Assembly (NCBI RefSeq): GCF_902364365.1
Contig: NZ_CABJDN010000004.1
Location: forward strand, 142,705 to 206,704
Direction: 5' to 3'
DNA: 64,000 nucleotides
Source: Bacteroides intestinalis
GTDB lineage: Bacteria > Bacteroidota > Bacteroidia > Bacteroidales > Bacteroidaceae
Below are positions 45,238-54,020 of this stretch, in pieces. The notes beneath the pieces were generated by a model. That model did no database searches. It worked only from the letters and a program-made list of their open reading frames with translations, and was not told the origin of the DNA. Position 1 is the stretch's first letter. Each line of letters begins with the position of its first letter. The translations under genes were made by a program, and so were the position numbers.

Positions 45238-47031
45238 TTATAAGTACCCCGGATTATTCTCTAACTGGCGACCTGTATTGGAATCAATGAACTCTTGCGG
45301 AATCGGGAACAACACAGGCGTATCATACGAATTCATGCCTCGTGCATCGCGTCCTGCAATCTCATTCAACTGCCGCATACGACGTTTGAAGTAATTGTTC
45401 ACATCACGTTCATCTCCACCTTTCTCCTGACTTACGCGAATCAGGGTGTGGCGGCGCTCTTCTTCGGAAAGAAGTTCACGGCTACGTTCGTCCAGAATGA
45501 AATCTACGCCTCCTGCGGTGAGTTCAGCTTCTGTGATGCTGACTGCATTGGAACGATTGCGTACCTTGTTAATCCATTTGATGGCTTCACCTGCCTGGTT
45601 GTTTTTCAGCAAGGCTTCCGCATAAAGCAAGTACGTGTCGGCGAGGCGGAGATAAACAATATCCTGATAACATCCATCCTTGTCGCCATTTGCCAGTAAC
45701 GGTGCCACGTAATCCCATTTGCGGGTAGTGGGCCAGTTATACTTCTTGATGGTTGTCTTATTATCATCCAGCATAGCGGCGGTTACAGTGGTGTCTACCA
45801 CCATCTTGCCGTTGTTAAGGAATTCCGTAATCTTACCGTCGGCACCCTTCTCGTTAATAGTCCATACCACTGCATAATCGGATACACGGTCGTCCTGAGT
45901 TCCCTGATCTTTATAGTTGTAGAGACGGAAAGCACCCCTTGAAGGCACGCAACGTCCGGCACCTTTACCACCGTTGTTTATCCAGAACACCTGAGGCCAG
46001 GTGGCTGCACCGCTTGTATAGTCGGGATCGTACTTGTTGCTCTTGTTGATGACACCGTCGTTGGAGTAATAGTTCTTATATGTACTCTTCATGTAAACCT
46101 CGGCTGTACCGAAAGCACTGTTTTCCGGTTCCGTGTTGACAAAAGCGTATAAAACCTCTGTGTTTCCGTCCGCATACATCGGTGTGCGGAATACGTCGAT
46201 GAACGGACAGCCCGGATTGGCGGAGTTCTTGCCGAAACGGTTGGTTATCAAACTGTATTCGGAACCTTCTGCCAGTGGCTTCAAAACTTCGACTGCCTTG
46301 GAGGGCTGGTCCATTGCCAGGTACAGTTCACCCAGATAATGGCGTGCCATGGCTCCTGAAATCTTACTGTTGTTTTCTTCACGCAACGGTAAATTGTTCA
46401 TGGCGAAAGCAAAGTCCTGCTCCATGACTTCACGGATAGATTCTACGGAGTTGCGCTCCCAGTCGTTACGGTAGTTCATACCTGTAATTTCTTCGGTGGA
46501 CAAAGGTACGGCACCGAATGAATACGTCAGATGACGGTAAGCCCATGCACGAAAGAAGCGGGCCTGTGCGATGATCTTATTCTTGTGGGCGGCAGCTTCG
46601 GTTTCGGTTCCTTTCCAGTCGATGCCACTGCCTTCGGCACGTGAAATCACCATGTTTGCCGTATTGATGATGCGGTAACACCATTGGAAGATGTTCTGGA
46701 ATATCTGCAAGTCCGTCTGGTTGATTTGCGACGGATAGTACATGTATTTAAAGTCGCTGTGTGAGTTATTACTCCATGAATTGTCCACACCGCAACCCCA
46801 TGCAGAGTGCAGAACGAGCGGCAGACCGCCACCGAGTGCATCGGCACGCCGGTATTCGTTACGCATCATTCCGTAGAGGCTGGTTACCATGGATTGGAAC
46901 CCGCTGTAATCTACTAACAGATTTTCAGGGTAGAGTGAAGCACGCGGATCTTCTTCCAGGAAGCTGGATTCATTGCATCCGGTCATGCAGAGCACGAGTA
47001 GTGCTATCAGTGTATATTTTAGCTTTTTCAT
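45238..47031 (-). CDS. RagB/SusD family outer-membrane lipoprotein
   Basis: 597 residues, lipobox LCMTGC (Cys near 19). SusD-type helical scaffold: IFQWCYRIINTANMVI (~110), AAHKNKIIAQARFFRAWAYRHLTYSFGAVPL (positions ~147-177 overall), and the C-terminal signature LRLADTYLLYAEALLKNNQAGEAIKWINKVRNR in pieces, ending in FPIPQEFIDSNTGRQLENNPGY. It caps the SusC pore at the surface and binds ligand. It follows susC by 24 bp. The associated enzymes suggest a peptide rather than a glycan ligand. Confidence 0.93.
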   Translation of the reverse strand: MKKLKYTLIALLVLCMTGCNESSFLEEDPRASLYPENLLVDYSGFQSMVTSLYGMMRNEYRRADALGGGLPLVLHSAWGCGVDNSWSNNSHSDFKYMYYPSQINQTDLQIFQNIFQWCYRIINTANMVISRAEGSGIDWKGTETEAAAHKNKIIAQARFFRAWAYRHLTYSFGAVPLSTEEITGMNYRNDWERNSVESIREVMEQDFAFAMNNLPLREENNSKISGAMARHYLGELYLAMDQPSKAVEVLKPLAEGSEYSLITNRFGKNSANPGCPFIDVFRTPMYADGNTEVLYAFVNTEPENSAFGTAEVYMKSTYKNYYSNDGVINKSNKYDPDYTSGAATWPQVFWINNGGKGAGRCVPSRGAFRLYNYKDQGTQDDRVSDYAVVWTINEKGADGKITEFLNNGKMVVDTTVTAAMLDDNKTTIKKYNWPTTRKWDYVAPLLANGDKDGCYQDIVYLRLADTYLLYAEALLKNNQAGEAIKWINKVRNRSNAVSITEAELTAGGVDFILDERSRELLSEEERRHTLIRVSQEKGGDERDVNNYFKRRMRQLNEIAGRDARGMNSYDTPVLFPIPQEFIDSNTGRQLENNPGYL

Positions 47032-47055
47032 ACTATTTCTCTTTGTTTTAGCGGT

Positions 47056-50000
47056 TTATAAATCAAGTTTCAGACCGAATGTGAATGAACGTACCTGCGG
47101 AGTGGACTGTTGGTCGCTGATAAATTCCGGGTCGAGGCCGGTCCAGCTTGTCCAGGTTGCCAGATTCTTGATGTTCATATATACTTCGAGGCGGTTCAGG
47201 GAAATCTTCTTTAACCAACGTTGAGGAACACGGTAGGCCAGTGTGACATCCTGCACACGGAGGAAGTCGGTCTTTTCGTAGAAACCTGCGCTCATCGGGT
47301 TTACAGAAGTATCCAGTGAGTTTTTCGGGTACTTGTTGGTAGGATTTTCCGGTGTCCAGAAGTCTACCATGAGGCGGTTCTGGCGATAGGAGTTGTGAGA
47401 TACGTCGTAAAGCCAGTTGTTGGCTGTCTGTCCCAGTTGGGCATTGAGGAATACGCTCAGACTGACATTCTTGTAGCGGAAAGTATTCGTCATACCCATT
47501 GTTACTTTAGGAATTGCCGAGCCGATGATTTCCTTGTCTGCCGGGGTGATGTCGTTCACACCGTCCTTATCATGATACTTCATATATCCGGGGATGGAGT
47601 AGCGATAGTTCGGGTCTTGCTGTCCGTTTGGATTAGACGGGTCGGTGATCTGCCAGATACCAATGAAGCGGTAGTCATAATTCACGCTGATGGGCTGGCC
47701 GATGAACCATCTGGAACCGATGTCATCCACAGGGTTGCCGTTGGCATCGTAGAGACCTACATTCACGATCTTTGTCTTGTAGTGCGACAGGTTGAAGGTA
47801 GTGGACCAGTCGAAGTCTTTCTTGGCAATGTTGTTGGAAGTAATCTGCAACTCTAAACCGCGGTTCTTGGTCTCACCGATATTCTCGGTAATGTTTCCCG
47901 TACCGTTGATGGTGGGGATGGAGCGGTTCAGCAACAGATCACTTGTCTTCGACCAGTACATGTCGAATGTTCCCTGGATACGTCCGTTCCACAACTGGAA
48001 ATCGATACCTGTATTGATGGATTGTGTGGTTTCCCATCCCAGTGAGGGGGAAGCCAGCTTGGAAGGGTAGAAACCGTAACTGGGAGTATGGTCGTCTTTC
48101 AGATAATTGAAGGTAGAAAGATCGGGCAATGTAGTGTAGGCGCCTACCGCTTCGTTACCGTTTTTACCCCACGACAGGCGGTATTTCAGGTTGCTCACCA
48201 CTTTTGCCAACGGGCTTGCCTGGAAGAAATGCTCGTTGGAAATGTTCCAGCCGATAGCCATGGAAGGAAATACACCGAACTTGGATTGGCTGCCGAATGC
48301 GGAGTAACCGTCACGGCGTGCAGTCAGTGTCAACAGGTAACGGCTATCGTATGAGTAGTTCAGACGTGCCATCTGAGAGATATGGTTTTGCTTGGTGTAG
48401 CTGGAACTGCCGGACATGGTGGCGGCTTTGGATATCTGGTAATAGTACATCACGTCGTTCGGAAAGTCTTTGCCTTCCATTCCGTTGCCTTCCTTTTCGT
48501 AGCTCTGTGCAGAATACAGACCGGTGAAGAAGATGCGGTGCTTGCCGAATTCGCGGGTGTAAGTGACGATGTTTTCCAGAATCCACTCTTGTGAATGCCA
48601 GTCGTCGGTGTTCAGAATACCGTTGGAGCGTGCGCCGTAGTAAGTGTCCATTCCCTGGTACTGTTTCCAGCTGCTGTTCTGGTACGTATAGCCGGTATTG
48701 AGCTTATAGCTGAGTCCGGGGACGAACGGCAACTTTATTTCTACCACGTTGTTGGTGATGACTTTAGAGCGTATGTCGTTGCTCTTGTTGTTGAGGCTGC
48801 TTAAGGGGTTTACAGAGAAAGCTTCGCTGGAATCTTCCCAAGCGGCGGAACGGATGTTGCCTTCTTCGTCATAAGCTTCTGCCAGGGGATTCATACGGAA
48901 TGCTCTGGAGAAAGAAGCACTGCTGCCACTTCGGTCGTAGCGTCCCAACTGAGTGCTGGTAGAGAACTTAAACCAGGAAGTGAACTCCTGATCGAGGTTG
49001 AAACGGATGTTGTAGCGTTTGAATTGGTTGCCTACGGCAGTACCTTTCACATCGGTATAGTTCAGTGAGACAAAATAGTTGGTCTTGTTGACGCCACCAC
49101 GGAAAGAGATATTGTGCTGCTGCTTGAAACCGGTGCGGGTTGCCAGGTCCAGCCAGTCGGTATCCATGCCGGCTTCGTGCATACGCAATTCGGTGGCGGT
49201 CATAGATCCCATCCACGGTTCGGGATTGCTTTCAGTGGGCGGGGTGGTATTGGCATCTTTCAATGCTTCTGTCTTATACTTCCAGAATTCAGCTCCATTC
49301 ATGAGGTTGGGGAAGTTGATGGGATTGTCAATGGTGATGTAGGTGTCGTAAGATACGGTCAGTTTGCCTTTTTCACCTCTTTTGGAACTGATGAGGATGA
49401 CACCGTTCGAACCGCGGGCACCATAGATGGCAGCCGAAGAAGCATCTTTCAATACTTCAATGGATTCGATATCGTTCGGATTGATTTCGGACCAGGGACC
49501 GTCAAAGGGAATACCGTCCAGAATAACCAGTGGCTTGTTGTCTGCCGTAATGGAGTTCTCGCCGCGGATGCGGGTCTTGGTGGAAGAGCCTTCCGCATTG
49601 GTTCCGGTCACTGAGATATTCAGGCCCGGTACAGCACCTTGCAAAGATTGGATGATGTTGGTTTGCGGGCGATTTTCCAGTGTTTTGGTATTTACGGAAG
49701 CAACTGCACCTGTCATATCCGACTTGCGCTGCACACCATAACCTACCACTACTACCTCATCCAGCATCTTAGTGTCTTCCTTCAGGATAATGCTGACGGG
49801 TTTCGTGCCGTTGACTTTCACATCCTGGTTCAGATAGCCGATAAAAGAGATTTCAAGAGTGGCGCCATTCTGTACATTCGCCAATGAAAAGTCTCCTTCT
49901 ACATTGGTGACACTTCCTGTACCAGTGCCTTTCACAATGACATTAGCTCCGATGATGGGTTCTCCCTTTTCATCTTTCACGTTTCCGGTGACTGTGACTT

Positions 50001-50097
50001 GCTGTTGTGCAAATGCATTTACCGAGATGAACAGTAACAAAGCGCAGCAGGCAAGAATGAGTCTGCATGAGCGTTTTTCTTTTCTTTTGTTCTTCAT
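47056..50097 (-). CDS. SusC/RagA family TonB-dependent outer-membrane transporter
   Basis: 1013 residues from MKNKRKEKRS (ATG 50097; the frame extends 7 codons further). Signal peptide to AFAQQ, a carboxypeptidase-regulatory-like domain (~28-105: GNVKDEKGEPIIGANVIVKG), the TonB box/plug start DEVVVVGYGVQRKSDMTGAV (~118), plug with IRGENSITADNKPLVILDGI and SIEVLKDASSAAIYGARGSN, then the 22-strand barrel ending in VRSFTFGLKLDL. It imports a large ligand with TonB energy. Exact -7 promoter at 50144-50151 and direct repeats upstream. Confidence 0.95.
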   Translation of the reverse strand: MKNKRKEKRSCRLILACCALLLFISVNAFAQQQVTVTGNVKDEKGEPIIGANVIVKGTGTGSVTNVEGDFSLANVQNGATLEISFIGYLNQDVKVNGTKPVSIILKEDTKMLDEVVVVGYGVQRKSDMTGAVASVNTKTLENRPQTNIIQSLQGAVPGLNISVTGTNAEGSSTKTRIRGENSITADNKPLVILDGIPFDGPWSEINPNDIESIEVLKDASSAAIYGARGSNGVILISSKRGEKGKLTVSYDTYITIDNPINFPNLMNGAEFWKYKTEALKDANTTPPTESNPEPWMGSMTATELRMHEAGMDTDWLDLATRTGFKQQHNISFRGGVNKTNYFVSLNYTDVKGTAVGNQFKRYNIRFNLDQEFTSWFKFSTSTQLGRYDRSGSSASFSRAFRMNPLAEAYDEEGNIRSAAWEDSSEAFSVNPLSSLNNKSNDIRSKVITNNVVEIKLPFVPGLSYKLNTGYTYQNSSWKQYQGMDTYYGARSNGILNTDDWHSQEWILENIVTYTREFGKHRIFFTGLYSAQSYEKEGNGMEGKDFPNDVMYYYQISKAATMSGSSSYTKQNHISQMARLNYSYDSRYLLTLTARRDGYSAFGSQSKFGVFPSMAIGWNISNEHFFQASPLAKVVSNLKYRLSWGKNGNEAVGAYTTLPDLSTFNYLKDDHTPSYGFYPSKLASPSLGWETTQSINTGIDFQLWNGRIQGTFDMYWSKTSDLLLNRSIPTINGTGNITENIGETKNRGLELQITSNNIAKKDFDWSTTFNLSHYKTKIVNVGLYDANGNPVDDIGSRWFIGQPISVNYDYRFIGIWQITDPSNPNGQQDPNYRYSIPGYMKYHDKDGVNDITPADKEIIGSAIPKVTMGMTNTFRYKNVSLSVFLNAQLGQTANNWLYDVSHNSYRQNRLMVDFWTPENPTNKYPKNSLDTSVNPMSAGFYEKTDFLRVQDVTLAYRVPQRWLKKISLNRLEVYMNIKNLATWTSWTGLDPEFISDQQSTPQVRSFTFGLKLDL

Positions 50098-50143
50098 GAT
50101 TCGTTTAATAGTTAACATAAGTTTTTAGTTTGGATCTCTGTGG

Positions 50144-50151
50144 CAAAGGTA
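50144..50151 (-). promoter_or_regulatory. Promoter -7 element for susC (TACCTTTG on minus strand)
   Basis: An exact TAnnTTTG match on the minus strand, 46 bp from the ATG at 50097. Confidence 0.75.
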
Positions 50152-50175
50152 TGCGCAATAAGGGTTACTTACTTT

Positions 50176-50199
50176 GCGAGGTAAACAGGCGAAGTAAAC
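50176..50199. promoter_or_regulatory. Candidate operator: direct repeat GCGARGTAAAC upstream of the susC promoter
   Basis: GCGAGGTAAAC (50176-50186) and GCGAAGTAAAC (50189-50199), 13 bp apart, directly upstream of the susC -33 region; a partial third copy GAAGTAAACT is at 50257-50266. Position fits an activator site. Confidence 0.5.
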
Positions 50200-50298
50200 T
50201 GTTAAAACTGATAAGTGTTTGATTATTAGTGCTGTTTTCTGGAAATGAGAGATTCAGAAGTAAACTCTTTGAATGGAATCGGTAGTAGAGAGCAGGGC

Positions 50299-52014
50299 TT
50301 ACGCTTTGTATTTTCCGAGCTTTTTCACTGCATTTATAAAATCTTCTTTCGGGATAATGGATTTATTCCGGGTGCGAAGCCGGTTGTTATAAACCGTTTG
50401 TGCAGAACAATGGAGGAAGTCTGCTATCTTCACGCTGTCTGTGATGCCGAGTCTTATCAAGGCATGTATGCGTAGTTCGGTATTAAGTAGTTCGCCTTCT
50501 TTCAGTTCGATGCGCTCTTCAGGTAATAGTAAGGCGTTGAAGTCGCCTACGAAATCAGGATAGAGATGCAGGAAGATGGTATCGAAATTCTGGTAGAACT
50601 CTTTCAGTTCGTTGGAGGCTGTTGCGGAAGAGTCCGTCATTGCTTTTACATCTTCTATCTGGCCTACTTTCAGTTTCCGGTTGATGCTCTTGCGAAACTC
50701 TTCCAGCTTACTGATGTAAGTGGAGCAGATGTTGAATACATAGCCGATATATTCTTCTTTTACGTAATTAGATTCCCGCAACTGGTCGTTGACTTCCTGT
50801 AATTGCGTATTCAAGTCTTTCAGCTGCATGTTTACTTCTTCCAGGCGTTGATGTGCTGTAGAGAGGGCATCCATATTGACGGACAGCTTCTGGTTTGTAC
50901 TGTCTAACTTCAAGTTGGCTTCTTTTAGCCGGCGCATTTGTTTGCGGATGAATAGGAAGGCGCCGATCAGTACGAGGAATAAGAAACTGACGGCAATCAG
51001 GGAGGCTTGAAGGCGCTTTTGCTGTGTGCGGCTCTGTTCCTGGTACGCTTTGTAGATTTGGTTTTGCAAATGAGACATTTTGACTATTCGTACCCGGTTG
51101 TGGAAAAGCATGGCTTTTTGGGAACAATAGAGGATGTAATTATAGGCGCGGTCTATTTCTCCATGCTTAAATAGGTATTCCGCTATTTCCTGCAAAGAAC
51201 CGATATCTCCGTTGACAGACCGGATGTCTGCCATAGCCGAAAGAATGAGGTTCTCCAGATATTTGCTCTCGTTATTTTCACTCCGGTAAATGGCGGAGAG
51301 ATTATAGGTAGCTATGGAATATTTGCGGCTGTCGTTAGACAATGTCTGCTTGTTTTCCTCAAATGCCTGTTTGACGGGTTCTATTTCCGGGGTTCCCAGG
51401 TAGAGCCATGCCCGGCAGTTCCAGTAGCGCAATTCGTCGGGAGTGGCTGTGAGGTATACCGAGTCTCGGAAAGCCTTTTGGAGATTATTGTAATGTTCCG
51501 ACAGTTGGGAATTCTCACTGGAGTAATCCCGCAGGCGGGAATAGAGTGTACATAACCTGCCAAAATACTCGGAACGGAGATTTTGGGGTAATTCTTCCGG
51601 TTGAATGTCACTGACGGCTTTCAAGGCTTCGGTCAGTAGTCCGGAGGAGGTGAGGACAAATGATTGTTCGAGCAAAGAGACCACTTCCCAGGTACGGTTG
51701 TCGGTCTGTTGTGCCAGTTGTATGTTCTTGTTGATGTAATGCAGGGCGGAATCCGCATCATAAACCCGATACTCCAAATAGATCATTCTATTCATTGCAT
51801 AGAGTTCCTTCACATCTTTGACCCGGCTATACTGCATTTTTAATTGTTGGATGCGCTCCTCTTTTACTCTGACAAATAGATCCTGCTGTTCGAGCAGGCT
51901 ATCTAAAGAGTGAAGCAATTTCCTGTTTTCTTCTAAAGCATGTTTAGAAGTGTCCGCACAGGCGTAGGCAGGAAAAAGAAGGCATACAATGAGTATAAAG
52001 AGGCCGCTTTTCAT
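50299..52014 (-). CDS. TPR/DUF6377-type membrane transcriptional regulator
   Basis: 571 residues. Signal sequence ~1-20, TPR-like helices (~25-325), a membrane segment (~338-358, ASLIAVSFLFLVLIGAFLF), a long coiled coil (~365-430), then a cytoplasmic region ending in a helix-turn-helix, LGITDSVKIADFLHCSAQTVYNNRLR (in two motifs ~525-550). This layout matches the DUF6377 regulators that sit next to SusCD loci in Bacteroides. It probably senses a periplasmic signal and controls the susC promoter 150 bp away. It is co-transcribed behind the TPR gene (4 bp gap). Confidence 0.85.
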   Translation of the reverse strand: MKSGLFILIVCLLFPAYACADTSKHALEENRKLLHSLDSLLEQQDLFVRVKEERIQQLKMQYSRVKDVKELYAMNRMIYLEYRVYDADSALHYINKNIQLAQQTDNRTWEVVSLLEQSFVLTSSGLLTEALKAVSDIQPEELPQNLRSEYFGRLCTLYSRLRDYSSENSQLSEHYNNLQKAFRDSVYLTATPDELRYWNCRAWLYLGTPEIEPVKQAFEENKQTLSNDSRKYSIATYNLSAIYRSENNESKYLENLILSAMADIRSVNGDIGSLQEIAEYLFKHGEIDRAYNYILYCSQKAMLFHNRVRIVKMSHLQNQIYKAYQEQSRTQQKRLQASLIAVSFLFLVLIGAFLFIRKQMRRLKEANLKLDSTNQKLSVNMDALSTAHQRLEEVNMQLKDLNTQLQEVNDQLRESNYVKEEYIGYVFNICSTYISKLEEFRKSINRKLKVGQIEDVKAMTDSSATASNELKEFYQNFDTIFLHLYPDFVGDFNALLLPEERIELKEGELLNTELRIHALIRLGITDSVKIADFLHCSAQTVYNNRLRTRNKSIIPKEDFINAVKKLGKYKA

Positions 52015-52018
52015 GGCG

Positions 52019-52972
52019 CTACAATCCTAAAACGTCCGTTTGTCTTGGCTGATTGTCATATTGTCCGCTGATTCCCTGTATTTCTTTGGGGTTCAACTCC
52101 AATCCTTTCTTCATATCTTCTGCAGAGCCTACCGTGTCACCATTCAGCAATTTGGCGCGACCGCGTTCATGATAGGCTTGTGCGAAATTAGGGTTCAGTT
52201 CGATGGCTTCGTCAAAGAGTGCGATAGCTTCGGGGTACTTCTTCTGGACGATATAAAGTTGTCCCAGACAAAGGAAAGCCTGTTCATTGAATGGGTTCAA
52301 TTCTGTTACATAGTGATAATCGGTTTCGGCTTCTTCCTGTTGTCCCGCTGCTTCTTTCACTTTACCGCGGAGCAGTAATGCGGCTTCTTCATCGGGATCT
52401 TGGGAGAGTATAGCGTCGATATCTTCGGTAGCTTCATTGTATTGCTGCATCTTGATTAAGGCTTCGGCGCGCAGCAGGCGGGCTTCGGTGAAGTCGTCTT
52501 TCAGTACGATGGCTTTGGTGAGATGGGCGATGCTCATGATACCGTCGTCCATACCTTGCTTGGCCCTGCCCAGAAGATAGTGTGCCATGGCATTTCCTTC
52601 TTCTATTTCAATAGCCTTTTGTGCGGCGTCTGCCATTGCCTGATAGTCTTCTTGCAGGTAGCATACGTTGGCAAGGGTGAGGAAAGTGGAGGTGTGGTCC
52701 GGTTCCTGTTTTGCCATGCGTTCCAGCAGTTCATGTGCTTCGCTGAGGGCATTGGTTTGGATGTAAACCTGGCTCAGGTAGCTCATGGTCTCAAAGTCTT
52801 CCTGAAGGGTAAGGGCTTCCGTGAAGCATTTGATTGCATAATCGGGACGCCCCATGCGTTGCGCACGCATGCCGTCATACTTGAATATCTCGAAGTTCTT
52901 TTGATCGTTTTTCTGTTTCTCAGTTTCCGGTTTCTCTTGTTTGCCGGAGAAGAAAGATTTAAAGAATCCCAT
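52019..52972 (-). CDS. Tetratricopeptide repeat protein
   Basis: 317 residues, cytosolic (no signal peptide). At least seven TPR units from ~35 to ~300, for example RPDYAIKCFTEALTLQEDF, EAIALFDEAIELNPNFAQAY and SAEDMKKGLELNPKE. The charged N-terminus (SGKQEKPETEKQKND) may be an anchor or linker. A scaffold role is likely, partner unknown. First gene of a two-gene unit with the DUF6377 regulator. Confidence 0.88.
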   Translation of the reverse strand: MGFFKSFFSGKQEKPETEKQKNDQKNFEIFKYDGMRAQRMGRPDYAIKCFTEALTLQEDFETMSYLSQVYIQTNALSEAHELLERMAKQEPDHTSTFLTLANVCYLQEDYQAMADAAQKAIEIEEGNAMAHYLLGRAKQGMDDGIMSIAHLTKAIVLKDDFTEARLLRAEALIKMQQYNEATEDIDAILSQDPDEEAALLLRGKVKEAAGQQEEAETDYHYVTELNPFNEQAFLCLGQLYIVQKKYPEAIALFDEAIELNPNFAQAYHERGRAKLLNGDTVGSAEDMKKGLELNPKEIQGISGQYDNQPRQTDVLGL

Positions 52973-53011
52973 AATCTGTATTTCTTAGGTGTTTTGTTTT
53001 TATTCTTTTTG

Positions 53012-53019
53012 CAAACTTA
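53012..53019 (-). promoter_or_regulatory. Promoter -7 element (TAAGTTTG, minus strand) for the TPR-DUF6377 genes
   Basis: An exact TAnnTTTG match on the minus strand, 39 bp before the ATG at 52972. Confidence 0.65.
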
Positions 53020-53168
53020 CATAAAAATCTTGTTTCCATACCAAGAACTCCGCCTAAAAAGAAAAAACATCCGTGTTATTATTGATGGTATCATTTAAAA
53101 TTTGTTCTTTTGCGATACATTTACCAATTATATTAATTAATCATCATTTCTAAATTAAAAACACAAGA

Positions 53169-53969
53169 ATGAAAAAGATTTTCATGAAGTGGGCCTTCTT
53201 TATGTTATGTATGGCCGTGACAATGCCTGCAATGGCTCAGTTTAATGTAAAAGCACTGAAAGGTGCGGCTAAAGCTGTTAAAGCTGTTACTCTGACTGAC
53301 GCTCAGATGGCAGAATATGTAAAAGAGTATATCGACTGGATGGATACACATAATCAGGTATGTGCCGACGATAATGAGTATACAATTCGTCTGAAAAAGC
53401 TGACTGAAGGCTTGACGGATGTAGAGGGAATTCCTTTGAACTTCAAAGTTTATTATGTGATAGATGTCAATGCATTTGCTTGTGCTGACGGTAGTGTGCG
53501 CATTTTCTCGTCTTTGATGGATATCATGACGGATGATGAATTGCTGGGTGTAATCGGACATGAAGTAGGTCACGTGGCACACAAGGACTCTAAGAATGGG
53601 TTCCGTACGGCATTGCTGACTTCAGCTTTGAAGGATGGTATTTCTTCACAAGGTGGTACGGCTGCTAAGTTGTCTGATTCTCAGTTGGGTGATCTGGGTG
53701 AGGCTCTGGTAAACTCTACATATTCACAGAAGCAGGAGAGAAGTGCTGATGACTATGGATATGAATTCCTGAAAAGTCATGGTAAGAATCCCTGGGCAAT
53801 GGCTTTATCTTTCCAAAAGCTGAAGAAATTGCAGGAAGAAGCCGGTGCACAGAAAAGCAATAAACTGAATCAACTGTTCTCTACTCATCCTGATTTGGAT
53901 GCCCGTATCCAGCGTATGGAAGAACGTGCAACCAGCGAGGGTATTGAGAAACCGGCAGTAACGGAATAA
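53169..53969 (+). CDS. M48 family metalloprotease
   Basis: 266 residues with a signal peptide (cleavage near AMAQ, residue ~24). Zinc motif HEVGH (~138) with the third ligand Glu in ERSADDYGYEFL (~192), and LFSTHPDLDARIQRME at the C-terminus, as in BepA/LoiP-like proteins. No membrane helices in the catalytic domain, so periplasmic; probably envelope protein quality control. A near -7 match (TACATTTA, 53116-53123) lies upstream. Monocistronic. Confidence 0.93.
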   Translation: MKKIFMKWAFFMLCMAVTMPAMAQFNVKALKGAAKAVKAVTLTDAQMAEYVKEYIDWMDTHNQVCADDNEYTIRLKKLTEGLTDVEGIPLNFKVYYVIDVNAFACADGSVRIFSSLMDIMTDDELLGVIGHEVGHVAHKDSKNGFRTALLTSALKDGISSQGGTAAKLSDSQLGDLGEALVNSTYSQKQERSADDYGYEFLKSHGKNPWAMALSFQKLKKLQEEAGAQKSNKLNQLFSTHPDLDARIQRMEERATSEGIEKPAVTE

Positions 53970-53990
53970 TTCTTATTGATATAATAAGGA

Positions 53991-54020
53991 GAAGGGTGTG
54001 CATTCACTGTACGCCCTTTC
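53991..54020. terminator. Hairpin between convergent M48 gene and recQ
   Basis: GAAGGGTGT (53991-53999) pairs with ACGCCCTTTC (54011-54020), allowing a G-U pair and a bulge. It directly abuts the recQ stop codon. Confidence 0.6.

Noticed and set aside
39437..50097. Classical polysaccharide utilisation locus
   Set aside because: No carbohydrate-active enzyme is recognisable in the operon; the associated enzymes are peptidase and esterase types.
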